A stretch of 64,000 bases of DNA from the NCBI GenBank assembly GCA_964017185.1, contig OZ024884.1:13493548-13557547 (forward strand), read 5' to 3'. Made by a program: the position numbers and the translations under genes. Below, piece by piece: positions 1 to 51,597 of the stretch. Each line of letters starts with the position of its first letter. Positions within the stretch are counted from its first letter, which is position 1. The notes below the pieces were generated by a model. The model was not told where the DNA came from. It did not search any database and saw nothing but the letters and a program-made list of their open reading frames with translations. The stretch is from Rugalucina vietnamica (taxonomy: Eukaryota > Mollusca > Bivalvia > Lucinida > Lucinidae).

Positions 1-121
1 AGGAGAAGATCTTTGAAATTGTGGACGGGCGACGACGACGGACGACGGACGGACGACGGAGCATGGCCATCCTATAAGCTCACCTTGTTAGCCTTCGGCT
101 CAGGTGAGCTAAAAATGGGGT
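1..121 (-). repeat. SINE-like repeat with AGCTCACC hairpin (partial, window edge)
   Basis: Reverse complement of the repeat seen whole at 16.6-17.2 kb: the AGAAGATCTTTGAAATTGTGG and GACGACGG tract, then the hairpin end built on AGCCTTCGGCT and AGGTGAGCT. The hairpin end abuts a foldback MITE. Confidence 0.75.
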
Positions 122-345
122 ATGCAGGGGTTAACCTATTTTTTCTAATGTTTTGTCGAAAACATAGATTGTGGGTACTCGTAAGAACAGCCCCAGAGAC
201 GATCTATGTTTTGAGGAAAGTATTAAAAATATCAATTTTTCCTGGTGAAATTTTCAAATTTTACATGTCAAAAATGTCTGCGTATTGCATGGGCAAGTTT
301 TCGCACAGGCGTTCAAGTGAAGTTATAACCATAAATCATTAAAAT
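110..345 (+). mobile_element. triple-hairpin MITE, diverged copy
   Basis: Carries GGGGTATGCAGGGGTTAACC, AAAACATAGATTGTGGGTAC, the second arm ATCTATGTTTTGAGG and terminal GCATGGGCAAGTTTTCG. Left TIR missing; the copy abuts the SINE-like repeat at the window start. See 38988-39262 for the consensus layout. Confidence 0.7.
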
Positions 346-457
346 ATGCCCTTATATTTTCGTTACATTCGACCAAATGTCATTCGACGAAATGACGTGC
401 ACCGGAAATATTATACTGTAGGTGACATCGATAAAATGAAATAAAAATTCAATTAAG

Positions 458-1110
458 CTAGAATCTCACTGGCATGCGAATTTCAAGCGACTGTTTGCCA
501 ATTTTGTCGCGGGCTTTCGCACGACATTCGTGCGAGTGTCGCACAAGTATCTTGAAAATTTTCATGTGTCGCGAACTAGTCGCGAACTGGTCGCGAAGTT
601 TTTAAACAGGTTTAAAAAATTTATGCAAATGTTTTCGTCAAAATATTTCGCAAGACTGTCGCGCGACTGTCTTAATAATAAAAAAGGAAAATAAGCCACA
701 TTCGCGTGAAAGTCGTGAGACACCCTCCCGAATGTCTTGCGAATGTCGTGCGACAGTCGCCAGGTATATTTTCAAAATTAGACCGAAATTCGCGAATTTG
801 TCGCATAAATGTCCATTCAATGAGAATGCAACGTAAAAGCTGTGTTTGTCTTATCGTTAATCTTTGTCGCGAAATAGTCGAGAACTATTCGCGAACTAGT
901 CTCCAGTTGTCGCACACCAGTGAGGTAGGGGTCTTAGGCTAGTATCTCACTGGCATGCGAATTTCTCGCGACTGTTTTGCGAATTTTGTCGCGGACATTC
1001 GCACGACATTCGTGCGAGTGTCGCACGAGTGTCGTGAGAATTTTCAAGTGTCGCAATCTAGTCTCGAACTGGTCGCGAACTGGTCGCGAAGGTATTAAAC
1101 ATGTTTAAAT
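458..1110. mobile_element. TCGCG-word element and partial second copy
   Basis: 458-942 is bounded by CTAGAATCTCACTGGCATGC and the inverse CAGTGAGGTAGGGGTCTTAG...CTAG. A second left end starts at 939 (TCTCACTGGCATGCGAATTT) and stops near 1105. Both are filled with words such as GTCGCGAACTAG, TTTGTCGCG and TGTCGCAC in both orientations. No coding capacity. Confidence 0.7.
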
Positions 1111-2254
1111 TTTCATTTTATTTTTCATTTTAGTCAGCAACGTATGTAACCTTCGTATAGGCATTGTGCATTACAATAGCACAAACGTTAAACGTATTTT
1201 GTATGCTTTAAACAGCTTCACTGAAGATTTCAATATCCATCCCCTCCGGAAGAAAGGTACCTATTACAAATGCCACCTACGAAGAAACTACGTATACCTG
1301 AAAAAATCAGCCATGTGGCATCCCATCTTAATTTAGGATAGTATAGATCATTATTCGGCTACTGTGAAGGTCAGACATCATCAAAATTTGTACAGGATAG
1401 ATGGAATTGCTCGAAACTTGTTATTTCATGATGACGCATGACAGAACAGGTAAGGCACAAAGCTTCGAATAAAATTTTGGCGCATCTATCGCGCTGTTTC
1501 TACGAAGTGTTGCAAGGTCATTTGCATATCAGTTTAAAGCTTATGAGATGCACTTTATACTGCGCATACACATATTACAACAACTATCTACAGAGACATG
1601 AGTAACAATGATCTTACCTGGCAGATTCATTTATCCATGGTTTGTTTACACAATTTATTCATCCCACCTATCCGGAAGTACGCTTTAAACCAACCCCTCC
1701 GTTCCGTCGCTCAGTTATTGATTGGACTGCGTGGTGATGAAAGATCTCTGAAAGTGTGATTTTATTTACAAAACGCTGTACTTACAACAAATCGGTAGAT
1801 TATCTGTTTCATCCTATTATATATGCGGTAAGATCCAGATCAGCTTGTTACATGTAACTGTGCAGTTGATCAGTGTCTTTGTCTTTGTGACTGTATGAAT
1901 TGTTCTTTTCATAAAGAAAGACTTTAGATGACACAATATAAGCAACATCATGAAGAAGAAGCCTCTGTAAATCTATTATATGAATCTATAAATAATGTGA
2001 TCAGCACTCAGCAGTGCAAGTAAACTAGGAGCAACATGAAGTTTTAGTACAAAATAAAGATTGAGCTCAGCTTTGTGACAATTGTGCAGCTTACCTATGT
2101 CTTTGTTTTCATTGCATAAAAAATACAGCCACTAAATATAAACTTTGTTGTGTCATGGCCCTTATGAAAAGTGTATGAGTACTAACGACAAGAAAACAGA
2201 GATGCTCATTGAAAGTCTAAAAAGTGAGGATTAACTCAAAGTAAACAATTAATT
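1111..2254. other. non-coding, nothing recognised
   Basis: About 1.1 kb of AT-rich sequence between the TCGCG element and RT element copy A. No gene, splice-framed exon or repeat I could match. Confidence 0.5.
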
Positions 2255-3690
2255 TGGTACAACAAGGCAAAGATCAGGAAACGGCGCAATCAGAAAAAGG
2301 CTCCCACTCCAAAAACCGAGGCGGGAAAAAACCAAACTAACAATCAGTCACTTATACCATGAAAACATTTCGTAAGCCGAATGAGCAGCTATTTTCCCAA
2401 TAGGTGGCCACTCAGTTACCTTAACTTAACTAAAAATATGAAAACACACATAAGGCGCCAACAGCACAAAAATATTTTAAACACCAAGACATAAAACAAA
2501 AAGAACCACCACAGAAGTATCGACTTGGAACGATCAGTAACACAAAGTTACTGGCGGGTTTAAATCGATTTTACATGTCCATAACCTCACCCTCAGCTTC
2601 TGCAGTGGTTCATAACATTTAGTTAGTTCTTCGGTCCTTGTGGTGAATCTCTAACTTGTCAATGAATCATCAAGAACAAACAAATAAATCACGATAAACA
2701 TCATGATGAATCAAAAACCAGGACTCACAGATTCAGTAAGCTGCCCGACGATGGAGATCCCTGGGCGCCGAATAACTTACTAACTCCGGAGCAAAAGAAA
2801 AACATCAGTTGGACCCCGGTGGGCCAAGCAAGAGACAAGTCCTCCGGCCATAACCAACTAAAATGAATAAGTCTTGAAAGCTTTAAGTCGGGGCCATGAT
2901 AGAGTCTGACGCCCGACCCACCGGCGTGCAATTAAAGAAGGCAGAATAGTTATCAACCGTGATTGGGTTAAAAACTAAGCATGCAGACTGTCGCATAACA
3001 TTCAAGTTATAACCTATACATTTGTAACGTGTTATGATTTTTCTAAACTGAAAAGAAAAATCATTACTTCCTATAAGTTTCTTAAATTTGTAAACCATGC
3101 CTCCATAAAATTCTGGTTTCGAAAGGCCCTCACTTAAAAGCGTTTTTAACCCAACATTATATTTGGAAATCAATTCATAGTGTCTACGATAAAATTTAGA
3201 AAAGGTTTTTCGAAGTTTATGATACCGATATCCCTGTTGGAGAAGTTTGGCCGTTAAACATTTATTTCGAGCGTTGAAGTCTGTAACATGATTGCAGACT
3301 CTAGCAAACCTAATAAGCTGCGAAATGTATACACCATAAGAAGCACGATGAGGAACGTCACTATCCAAAAACGGAAAATTTACTATATCAAAAGTCATCG
3401 CGCTTATCATAAATTTTAGAAGAAACAAATCCATTTGCAACAGAAAGATGTAGATCTAAAAAGGGGGCTTCGGTATCCGAGATATTGGCTTTGTTCAACT
3501 GTAGTTCAGATGGATAAATTTGATTGACCATACCTTCAAAATAAGGGTTGTCAATGTTCAAAAGGTCATCAAGGTACCTAGAAGTGGAATTAAAAGCCTC
3601 GATAACATCAGCTTGATTACCATGGTTAAGAGAATCCATGAAATCTCTTTCGTAGCAGTATAAAAATAAATCTGCTACGAGAGGTTAACC
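2255..3690 (-). mobile_element. 5'-truncated reverse-transcriptase retroelement, copy A
   Basis: Minus-strand frame reads PLVADLFLYCYERDFM, then the RT catalytic box SRYLDDLL (YxDD), then FLDLHLSV, DIVNFPFLD and a long Tyr/Lys/Arg-rich C-terminal part (YGVYISQLIRFARVC, GYRYHKLRKTFSKFYRR, CLVFNPITVDNY). A frame break near 3.42 kb splits it. The codon just before PLVA is TAA, so the copy is cut inside the RT. Downstream is a ~680-bp 3' tail whose end (ACTGAGTGGCC, CACCTCGG) recurs elsewhere. The class is uncertain: possibly a Penelope-like or related RT-only element; I see no endonuclease. Confidence 0.75.
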
Positions 3691-4584
3691 AATTAACCAA
3701 TATTGTATAATATTCCTTAACTGTATTAATCATAGTTTGTCTCCATAGGCTGAGTACTATGCCTATAGGATAGGAAAACGTTATTTTATTGATAAAATTA
3801 TTGTAAAAACGTCAAAAACAATAAAAAAACGCAAATTGTGACGTAAACGTCAGGGTGAAGGTGAAAATGCCGAATTCTCTGCATGCTGGTTACATGGCGT
3901 CGGCTTGATAATAAGCAATAAAGATTTTCGTCATTGCATACTTACGTTGCATCACATGTTGCGTCAAAACAGGTAAACGGAATTCAAAAATAATGAAATA
4001 AAAATAATAATAGTAAAATTTACGTCATTTAAATTATTTGTTGTGGCCGTTTGTGCTTAATAAACGGTTTTCATATAACCAAAATACGACACGACATGCA
4101 TTTAAATCAACGTGGACGTCACAGGTACGATAGAGATGGGTCACCGGCGCGTTTATTTCAACGTTTGCCTAACAGAGTATTACCGTAGGGGATAATAGTA
4201 ACATGCATTTCATCAAGAATATAATCGACACAGTGTATTAATCTGCTTTAATTTGACGTTTATATGCTGCTTTCATATAAAAAATATCAGTTATGCCACA
4301 TGCTAACATTACAAATTTTGCTTAGAAAGACCCTTAGTTTTTATTGCGTTTTCTTATTCCTTAAGTATAATTGAACGCGAAATTGTCGCAACACATACAC
4401 GTGTACGACGTTCTTACTTACATCTTATTATGACGGAAAAATTACTTTCGGTGATGATATAATGGCTATCAAACTGCAACGCCAATTTGAAGATGACGTC
4501 ATTTTCAAATTTTTAGAGATACCAGTTTTTACGGTGTCGTGTAAACCAAAATCAAATCGACATTGATTTCCGAAAGGAATGTGA
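3691..4584. other. non-coding stretch with repeated GACGTC/TGACGTCA words
   Basis: Lies upstream of copy A. It contains GTGACGTAAACGTCAGG, GACGTCATTTAAATTATTTG-like and ATGACGTCATTTTC words resembling CRE/ATF sites. Similar words flank the hairpins at 11.2 and 17.4 kb, so they probably belong to repeats. Confidence 0.4.
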
Positions 4585-4930
4585 GGTTATGCACCTGTAA
4601 AACTAGTTTAAGCCGACCCCAGTAATATTTATTACTGATCGTTCCAAGGCGATACGTCTGTAGTGTATCTAATTGTTTTATGTTTTTGTGTTGAATTTTT
4701 ATGCTGTTTGCACCTTATGTGCGTTTTCAGTGTTTTAGTTAAGTTTGGGTAACTGAGTGGCCGCCTATTGGGAACTAGCTGCTCACTCGGCCCACGATAT
4801 GTTTTTTCAGTCTAAGAACCTTTAGTTAGTGTTAATTCGTTTCTTTTTTCACCTCGGGTTTTGGAGTGGGAAGTTCATTCCGATTACGCCTTTCATGATC
4901 ATTGCCTACTTTTACTTTTACCAAATGTTT
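4585..4930 (+). mobile_element. solo 3' tail of the RT element
   Basis: Matches the tail of copies A and B (GATCGTTCCAAGGCGATAC, GTAACTGAGTGGCCGCC, ACCTCGGGTTTTGGAGTGG) without any coding part. Confidence 0.75.
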
Positions 4931-5944
4931 CGATATATGATTCTAATTCACTTAACAAATACACTGAGGTATCACTTAAAAGTTTCATATTGGGGATGGA
5001 TAAGTTTCAGAACATAGAAGACCATGCTCTATAATTGTGACTGTTTGTATTTATAATTATTCAAATTGATATTTCAATACCTAATTATGAGATTTAGTAT
5101 ACGTGAAATTTTCAGTTGCAATGAAATTCGAAACTAAAGGTGAACTCCGGATGCTGTGCGTGTCCAAGGGAGATAATGTATATTGCTCAATTTTAACAGC
5201 AGATTTTGTGCTTTAAAAGTAAGATATTTTCAAAAAAGTTTGGCGGTTATGGCCCACTTTGTTGTTGATTTTCTTGAAAGTGGAATATTTGTCTTTTTGT
5301 TCTGACAGATGGGGTCCAGACCGTTTTGTATGTAAAAATAGTGGGTTGGGGGAGAGTACTTAACTATCTTGAGGTTTTTCTAAGGGTTCAGATTTATTCA
5401 TGCTTCATTATTCTTTTTTGCGTCATGCATGGAATAGTTGTATGCAGGAGCATTGTAAATATGTATACAGTAGCAGCATGGAATACACTTCTGAAAATCA
5501 TTATCCTAACAACTCGAAATTGGCCAAAAGAATGGGTCCTTTCATCCTAACATATAATATATTTCAACGGTATAGATCGATCGACATTTAGTTCGATTTT
5601 TTAAAATGTTTTTTTTTTCTCCCTTCTTGGTAAGTTGTATCGTTAAATCACATGGTCAAATAGATAATTATGTATACTTAAGGCTCCGCCTATACGGCGA
5701 ATGTACACGTATTGTCATACATGTATTTGATAACCAACTTATTTCTATCTGAAAGGGGAACAACCTTTGCGAGGGGAAATGTTATTGCCTGTACCAGGTT
5801 ATTGCGCTCAAGTACGATAACAGCCAAATAAGTCGTACATCGCAGCTTTTTCAGACTATGCCAAATCCAGAAATGTTTTAGCATCGGCGTTAAGCCCATG
5901 TCAGACCAGGAGGCGTTTCCACATTTTATTTTGTGGAAGGAAGA
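4931..5944. other. non-coding, nothing recognised
   Basis: AT-rich; short open frames only, without domain or splice support. Confidence 0.45.
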
Positions 5945-6925
5945 AGTCATGGCGTCCTCACGGCGTCCTCGTCGCGTCCAGTGCGTTGCTAAAGAGTTCG
6001 CACTGCGTTCTATTGCGTTACTGTGGAGTTCTAGGTGGTTCTACATGTAGGTGTCGTTCATGGTGCTTGCACGAATTTTTTTACTTCGCTTGCGCGGCGC
6101 TCTTGGTGTATGCACTGATTTTTCACGGCGTGAGCACCGTACTTCCACGGCATTCTGGCATTGCGCTGACTGCTTGTTGGCAAGATAGTCTGTGAACATT
6201 ATCATGCTGAAAAAGTCTAGCTGCCCCCAACCGTGGCCGGACGCATTCTACGTCTTTGCGCCCTCGATAGACACAGTGAAATACCTTTTTAAATGTGTAC
6301 TGAATTTCATTCAAATAGTATTTTGTATGTTTTGTCATATTTAAAAATTGCATATCTTTTTTCACCTATTTTTGTGTTTTAATCATAAAACGCCATTGGA
6401 CGCGGTTGAACGCCGTGAAAATGCATTGCAAACATGGTTTAGTAGCTCCATGCGAGGGCCATGAACGCCGTGAAAACGCCTTGCAAACACCACAGAGGCG
6501 CAGTAAGATAAATGACACGCCAGGAAAACGCCATGGATGTGCCGTATAAGCGCGGTGTAAACGCAGTGAGATCAAGATGGACGCCGCCATAGCATCTCCA
6601 TGGAAACGCCATTGGCTACCACGGCGTTTGCAGTACAATCTCACTGCGCGCCTTCGGAGTTCCTGGCGCGTTGATAAATTTCTCACTGCGTTGCCACGGC
6701 ATGCTCACTGCGTCCCCACGGCGCTCTTATTAGAACGCCGAGTGACGGCATTTGTTTTGAGCATGTCCAAAAGAAACACCGACCCTTGGCGTGCTATGCT
6801 TTCCGATGGCGTTCGATGGAGTTCCCACCGCGTTGCTACGGCGTTGGTGGCGTTTGTACCGTGCTCACAACGGCGTTCTACATTTTTGTATAACGCCGCG
6901 ACAACGCCGCGAGAACGCCACCCTG
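5945..6925. mobile_element. ACGGCGTT-word inverted arrays
   Basis: Alternating blocks rich in GCGTT/ACGGCGTT (5945-6170, 6610-6870) and the reverse AACGCC/AACGCCGT (6375-6605, 6890-6925). The blocks mirror each other like the arms of one or two nested foldback elements. Open frames here are side effects of the word repeats. Confidence 0.65.
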
Positions 6926-7309
6926 ATGTGATTGTGGTTTTACTGACTGATCTACGTGCTTACATGTTTTGTTTTCTATAGGTTGATACTTCGTTGACGA
7001 GATGTAGATTTACTATTAGATCATTTTCTAGATTAACCAAAATTAACAAACCAGGCGAGAAAGAAAGGATGGCATACCATTTAACGGTAAGCATAAACAG
7101 GATATATTTGGTTCTGTCTCTAGCACCAACAAAGTCAAAGATGCAAATTACTACTGTAACAGATGATTTGCAGAAATATATACATAAAGCATAAAAATAC
7201 ATATACTATAAAGCAGAGCCGCACTGGAACTACATGTATCAGAAAATAATTTTTTGGAGGGTTCAAATCAATTTAAAGCCTTATAATTTGGCTTATGGAG
7301 GCTACGATT

Positions 7310-7534
7310 ACGAAAACTTGCCTATATCATATGCATGTGTTTTCATAAACATTTAAAAATGGAAAAGTTTCATTAGAAAAAAAATATAGTAATAATAATG
7401 TTGCTCAAAACATTGATTGTGGGTACATAAGGCGGTTCTAACGAGTACCCACAATTTATGTTTTGGAGCAAAACCCCCAGTATAGTGAAAATGGGGTTAA
7501 GGGCGGTATACATTTCACGGGCGGTATACATTTC
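7310..7534 (-). mobile_element. triple-hairpin MITE
   Basis: CGAAAACTTGCC TIR on the left, AACATTGATTGTGGGTAC and GTACCCACAATTTATGTTTT arms, and a duplicated GGCGGTATACATTTCACG on the right. It joins the RT element copy B at 7535. Confidence 0.7.
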
Positions 7535-8555
7535 ACGCTCGAAATAAATGTTTAACGGCAAAACTTCTCCAACAGGGCTATCGGTATCATAATCTTCGAA
7601 AAACCTTTTCTAAATTTTATCGTAGAACTATGAATTGATTTCCAAATATAATGTTGGGTTAAAGACGCTTTTAAGTGAGGGCCTTTTGGAACCTGAAGTT
7701 TATGGTGACTTAGTTTACAAATTTAAGAAACTTATAGGAATTAATGATTTTTCTTTTCAGTTCAGAAAAATCATAACACGTTACAGACGTATAGGTTATA
7801 ACTTGAATGTTATGCGACAGTCTGCATGCTTAGTTTTTAACCCAATCATGGTTGATAACTATGCTGCCTTCTTTAATTGCACGCCGGTGGGTCGGGCGTC
7901 AGTCTCTATGATGGCCCCGACTTAAAGCTATTCATTTTATTTGGTTGGGGCCGGAGCTTCTTGTCTGTTGCTTGGCCCACCGGGGTCCAACTGGTGCTTT
8001 TCTTTTGCTCCGGAGTTAGTAGGTTATTCGACGCCCAGGGATCTCCATCGTCGGGCAGCTTACTCAATCTGTGAGTCATTGTTTTTGATTCATCAGGATG
8101 TTTATCATGATTTATTTGTTTGTTCTTGATGATTCATTGACTAGTTAGAGATTCACCACGAGGACCGAAGAACTTACTAAATGTTATGAACCACTGCAGA
8201 AGCTGAGGGTGAGGTTAGGATCCTGTAAAACCGGTTTAAGCCCGCCAGTAACTTTGTGTTACTGATCGTTCCAAGGCGATACTTCTGTGGTAGTTCTTTT
8301 TGTTTTATGTCTTAGTGTTTAAAATTTTCTTGTGCTGTTGGCGCCTTATGTATGTTTTCATATTTTTAATTAAGTTAAGGTAACTGAGTGGCCACCTATT
8401 GGGAAAATAGCTGCTCATTCGGCTTACGATATGTTTCATGGTATAAGTGCCTGATTGTTAGTTTGGTTTTTTCTCACCTCGGTTTTTGGAGTGGAAATCT
8501 CTTTCTGGTTGCGCCTTTTCCTGATCGTTGCCTACATGTACTTGTACCTTTTTAA
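7535..8555 (+). mobile_element. 5'-truncated RT retroelement, copy B (inverted to copy A)
   Basis: Same family as copy A in opposite orientation. It begins abruptly at 7535 at GCTCGAAATAAATG, fused to a MITE end. It encodes LTAKLLQQGYRYHNLRKTFS, then a 1-nt deletion near 7627 shifts the frame; the rest (ISKYNVGLKTLLSEGLLEPE through NPIMVDNY) continues in another frame to about 7921. The YLDD part is absent. The full 3' tail follows, including TGGGTCGGGCGTC, AGCTTACTCAATCTG and the ACTGAGTGGCCACC motif. A dead copy. Confidence 0.8.
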
Positions 8556-8866
8556 CATGTTTTGTTCTGATACGTACATGTATTTGGATGTGCTGCATTG
8601 ACAAAATTGGATGACCGCGTGTTTTCTTCATCAGTGTATGTTAAATGTTATATTGTTGGGTGCTACCCATCTGGGTTGATAGGGTGAGGCTTTAGTTCTC
8701 GTTGGATCAGTTCCTGATCATTACTCACGTTTAACTTTTCATGCTTGAAAAATGAAACAAAAGTTTGATGAAATACGTTTATTTCTGATGGTTCTATGAC
8801 TGTAACATATGCATGAAATACAAAACAAAACAACGATGCATTCCATGAATAAATATATATATATAT

Positions 8867-9019
8867 GAGCCACCTCGTAGGAAAACCAACAATGTGGTTT
8901 CCGAACAGGTCCGACACAAACCGACCTGTACACAGAAAAGAGCTAGAAGCTGCGAAGCTGATCTGCGCCTTTGTTTTCGCCTAGTGTGCAGATTGTTGGT
9001 TTTCCCATGCGGCGGTTCA
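8867..9019. mobile_element. GCCGCCTC foldback MITE, copy 1
   Basis: TIR GAGCCACCTCGTAGGAAAAC matched by GTTTTCCCATGCGGCGGTTC. Inside: GGTTTCCGAACAGGTCCGAC and GCTGATCTGCGCCTTTG. Confidence 0.75.
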
Positions 9020-9124
9020 GTCTTGAAACTCTCATGTTAAATATGCTTTAAATAATGTATAACAAACATACAGTGTACATGGTCACCCGCATTGAAGTAT
9101 CTATCAATAACTTTGTGTTTGCAG

Positions 9125-9260
9125 TACCTGTTTGTTTGTATTATAGTTTAACGTCCCAATGAACAAATTTTCAGACATGTCGGGACGGAACCACCGCCTC
9201 TTGGGCTTTAACAATTGAGTACTTCAGGGACGAATGTGTCTAGGGCGAAAACCGGTACCA
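9125..9260 (+). repeat. GTCGGGACG SINE-like fragment
   Basis: TTTAACGTCCCAATGAAC, then ATGTCGGGACGGAACC. Related stretches lie at 14310-14420 and 55480-55600 (TTACGTCCCAGTCAA, TTATGGGACTT). A dispersed repeat of unknown class. Confidence 0.6.
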
Positions 9261-10009
9261 ATCGGTATTTGTTTAAAATACTTGTTAACATACGAATTCC
9301 TAAAGCAGTTTTGACTGAAGGTTCCATTGCTTACCCTATCCGCAGTCCCACATAGGCAATTTTAATAAAATTCCCAAACTTTCGGCGACAGAAGGACACA
9401 CATCTTTATGGTTCTTAAAACTACAGCGATTTGAATCATTATTGTACAATGAAGCCAAATTCTGATTCAGACTTTGTGAACACAGTATACAAGTAGCTAT
9501 TTTCCGCCAGCGGAAAAATATTTTATATAATGTATAAGACTAAACATGTACAATCGTATTCCTATTTACATTGCTTTATCACCTGAAAGCTCTGTTTTAT
9601 ATGTACATGTATTCACATTTGAAACCGAACCGGCAAACAAACACATGCATCACTCGACTGGATCACCTGTTCTTATCAATAACTTAAAATGTATATTAGA
9701 CTTATAATGTATACAGATCTGAAGAGCATAATGCATCTAAACTACGAGTATGATGACAAAAGCTTACCATACGTGTAACTCACTCATTGTATTTTGTACA
9801 TGCTACTTCAAAATATGATTTGTTCATAAAACGCTTTTCATGGATAACATTCGATACTGATCGTGGCAGTTCTCGGCAAATGTCTAAGAAACCACCGCTC
9901 CTGAGTATGCCTTCTATCTTTGGTCAAGTATTTGTTTATATTATAAAACAAATCATTATGAAAATTTACCTATGCAATATAAAGATTTTTGTCAGCAGTA
10001 AAAGTGAAA
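9261..10009. other. non-coding, nothing recognised
   Basis: Downstream of the RTK 3' end. AT-rich, with short ATG-led frames that lack any domain. The similar stretch 8556-8866 is also blank. Confidence 0.45.
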
Positions 10010-10137
10010 AGTTTCAACGGAAATATTTTTCTTATTTTTGCTCAAAAACGAGTACCCACAAGCTATGTTTTGGAGCAAAAAAAAGAAAATGGGGTACAAG
10101 GGAGTATACTTTTCATATATATGTTTTCCTTATGTGA
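10010..10137 (-). mobile_element. triple-hairpin MITE, partial
   Basis: TTTTTCTTATTTTTGCTCAA, one arm GAGTACCCACAAGCTATG, then GGGAGTATACTTTTCA and a degraded ATGTTTTCCT end. Confidence 0.65.
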
Positions 10138-10298
10138 CCTTGCGTCGAACTACTGTATTTATTTGGATGTTGAAACGCCGTTTCCTTATCTGTTACCAAC
10201 TACAGTAACTGTTACACGTGTTTTTTCCAGCAATAAAAACGCTCATCTCAATTTGCCAATAAATGCCCTCCATCTGTCATTTATATTGATATCTCATA

Positions 10299-10304
10299 TT
10301 TATT
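10299..10304 (-). promoter_or_regulatory. possible polyadenylation signal AATAAA for the RTK
   Basis: AATAAA on the minus strand about 400 bp after the stop codon and just past the 90-bp tandem repeats. It is the first canonical hexamer I noticed there. The assignment is positional only; no transcript end can be seen. Confidence 0.3.
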
Positions 10305-10705
10305 CTTAATGTCTAAGGAAACACCGTTTCTACTGAGCTGTCATTTTATATTGTTATCTCATATTCATTCTCAATGTCTAGAATGAATCACTTTCCTACT
10401 GATTTGTCTCCTATACTCAGTCAAAAATTTGTGTATTTCATATTGGTATCTCATATTCATTTTTAATGCCCAGTGAATCACGTTCCTACTGATCTGTCTG
10501 CTATACTCAGTCAGATATTTGTGTATTTTATATTGGTATCTCATATTCATTCTCAATGTCTAAGGAATCACCGTTCCTACTGATTTGTCTGCTATACTCA
10601 GATATTTGTGTATTTCATATTGGTATCTCATATTCATTCTCAATGTCAAATGAATCACTGTTCCTACTGATCTGTCTGCTATACTCAGTCAGATATTTGT
10701 GTATG

Positions 10706-50584
<39,879 letters not shown>

Positions 50585-50653
50585 CTGAAAGACACAAATA
50601 TATCATTTTTGTTAAAACGCAAGTTGTGTAAGGCTTCAATAGGTACAACTTAC

Positions 50654-50803
50654 ATTGTTTAGTTTTCTAAATCTAAACAGTCGAAACGGACTATACAAGG
50701 CCTCAACGACAGTAAGACAGCATGAACATTTGTGTGTCATTTTAATGTCTCCGTAGGTGCGTCTAATGTCTTCGATGCAATCAAAATAATTTAGGCACGC
50801 GGT
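50654..50803 (-). CDS. second, diverged Cys-rich module exon (possible pseudo-exon)
   Basis: 150 bp flanked by CTTTCAG and GTAAGT. The only open frame is phase 0-0 and reads TACLNYFDCIED...GDIKM...KCSCC. The shared C-x-N-x2-DC-x-ED, GDIKM and C-x-C show it is a sister of exon a. Its exit phase (0) does not fit exon a (phase 1 entry). It would fit exon c (phase 0 entry) if exons a and b were skipped. It is either a decayed duplicate or an alternative exon; sequence alone cannot decide. Confidence 0.5.
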
Positions 50804-50988
50804 CTGAAAGTATAGTATCAAGATTGAGGAATATGAGTTATATGTTTGCCTCTTCTTGACGTTCAAGCTGTATGGTAGTCGTCATCATAATGTCCTCTTG
50901 GAGGAACATGTGCTAAATCTGAATTTGAGTCTTTTTAATACAAGATTTCCTTAATTTGTGAACATAAAAAATATCCTTTTGTGCAATT

Positions 50989-51019
50989 GTTTTTTTTTTT
51001 TTTTTTTTTTTTTTTTTTG
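50989..51019 (+). repeat. poly-T tract
   Basis: About 31 T in a row. It could mark an old retroposed end, but nothing adjacent confirms that. Confidence 0.9.
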
Positions 51020-51426
51020 ACTGTGTGTTAACATGCTTAATCTTTCTTGTTTGATGAAAAATCAGTCTTTCACCACACAGAATGCCAATTATTTAAAAAA
51101 TGCAGTCTAGACCATAATATCGTTGCCAGAGAAATTAAAAATTAGAAACAATGAAGCACATCCTTGAGGAAACATTGGTTAAATGGAACCATCTAACAAG
51201 CAAGGATATGTTCTATGAGTAGACATCATTGAGAAGCAAGTTAAATGATAGATAACAGGTTTCCAATCGTGGACTATCACGATTTGACAAAATAGGCCAC
51301 CAATTAAATAATTGGTTAAATGATACAAAATTATAAAAAGAAATGACTGCTGTGGTGATGAACAGGCAGGCTTTTTACAGTCGGAACTTATTTTGACCAG
51401 TGTAGGTGTATAGGATCCTTAAGCGC

Positions 51427-51597
51427 TCATAGAAGCCTCCGTGGTGCAGTGGTTATGTCACTCGCCTCGTAAACCAGGTGTCGCAGGTTCGATCCCGGGC
51501 TTCTCCAGTCCGTCGGATGGGACTATAAACCGAGGTCCCGTCTCCATATGACCTTAGCTGTTGGTGGGACGTTAAACCCAAATCAACCAACCAACTT
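51427..51597 (+). repeat. tRNA-derived SINE (MetaSINE/BivaMD-like)
   Basis: Head GCCTCCGTGGTGCAGTGGTT (A box) and GCAGGTTCGATCCCGGGC (B box), then a body GTCGGATGGGACTATAAACC and tail GGGACGTTAAACCC with CAACC repeats. It resembles the bivalve SINEs that share a central Meta domain; that name is from memory. A tail-only fragment lies at 24478-24545. Confidence 0.75.

Noticed and set aside
6366-6981. 100-134-codon frames on both strands
   Set aside because: CpG-rich word arrays (ACGGCGTT) lack stop codons by composition. No domain and no splice signals.
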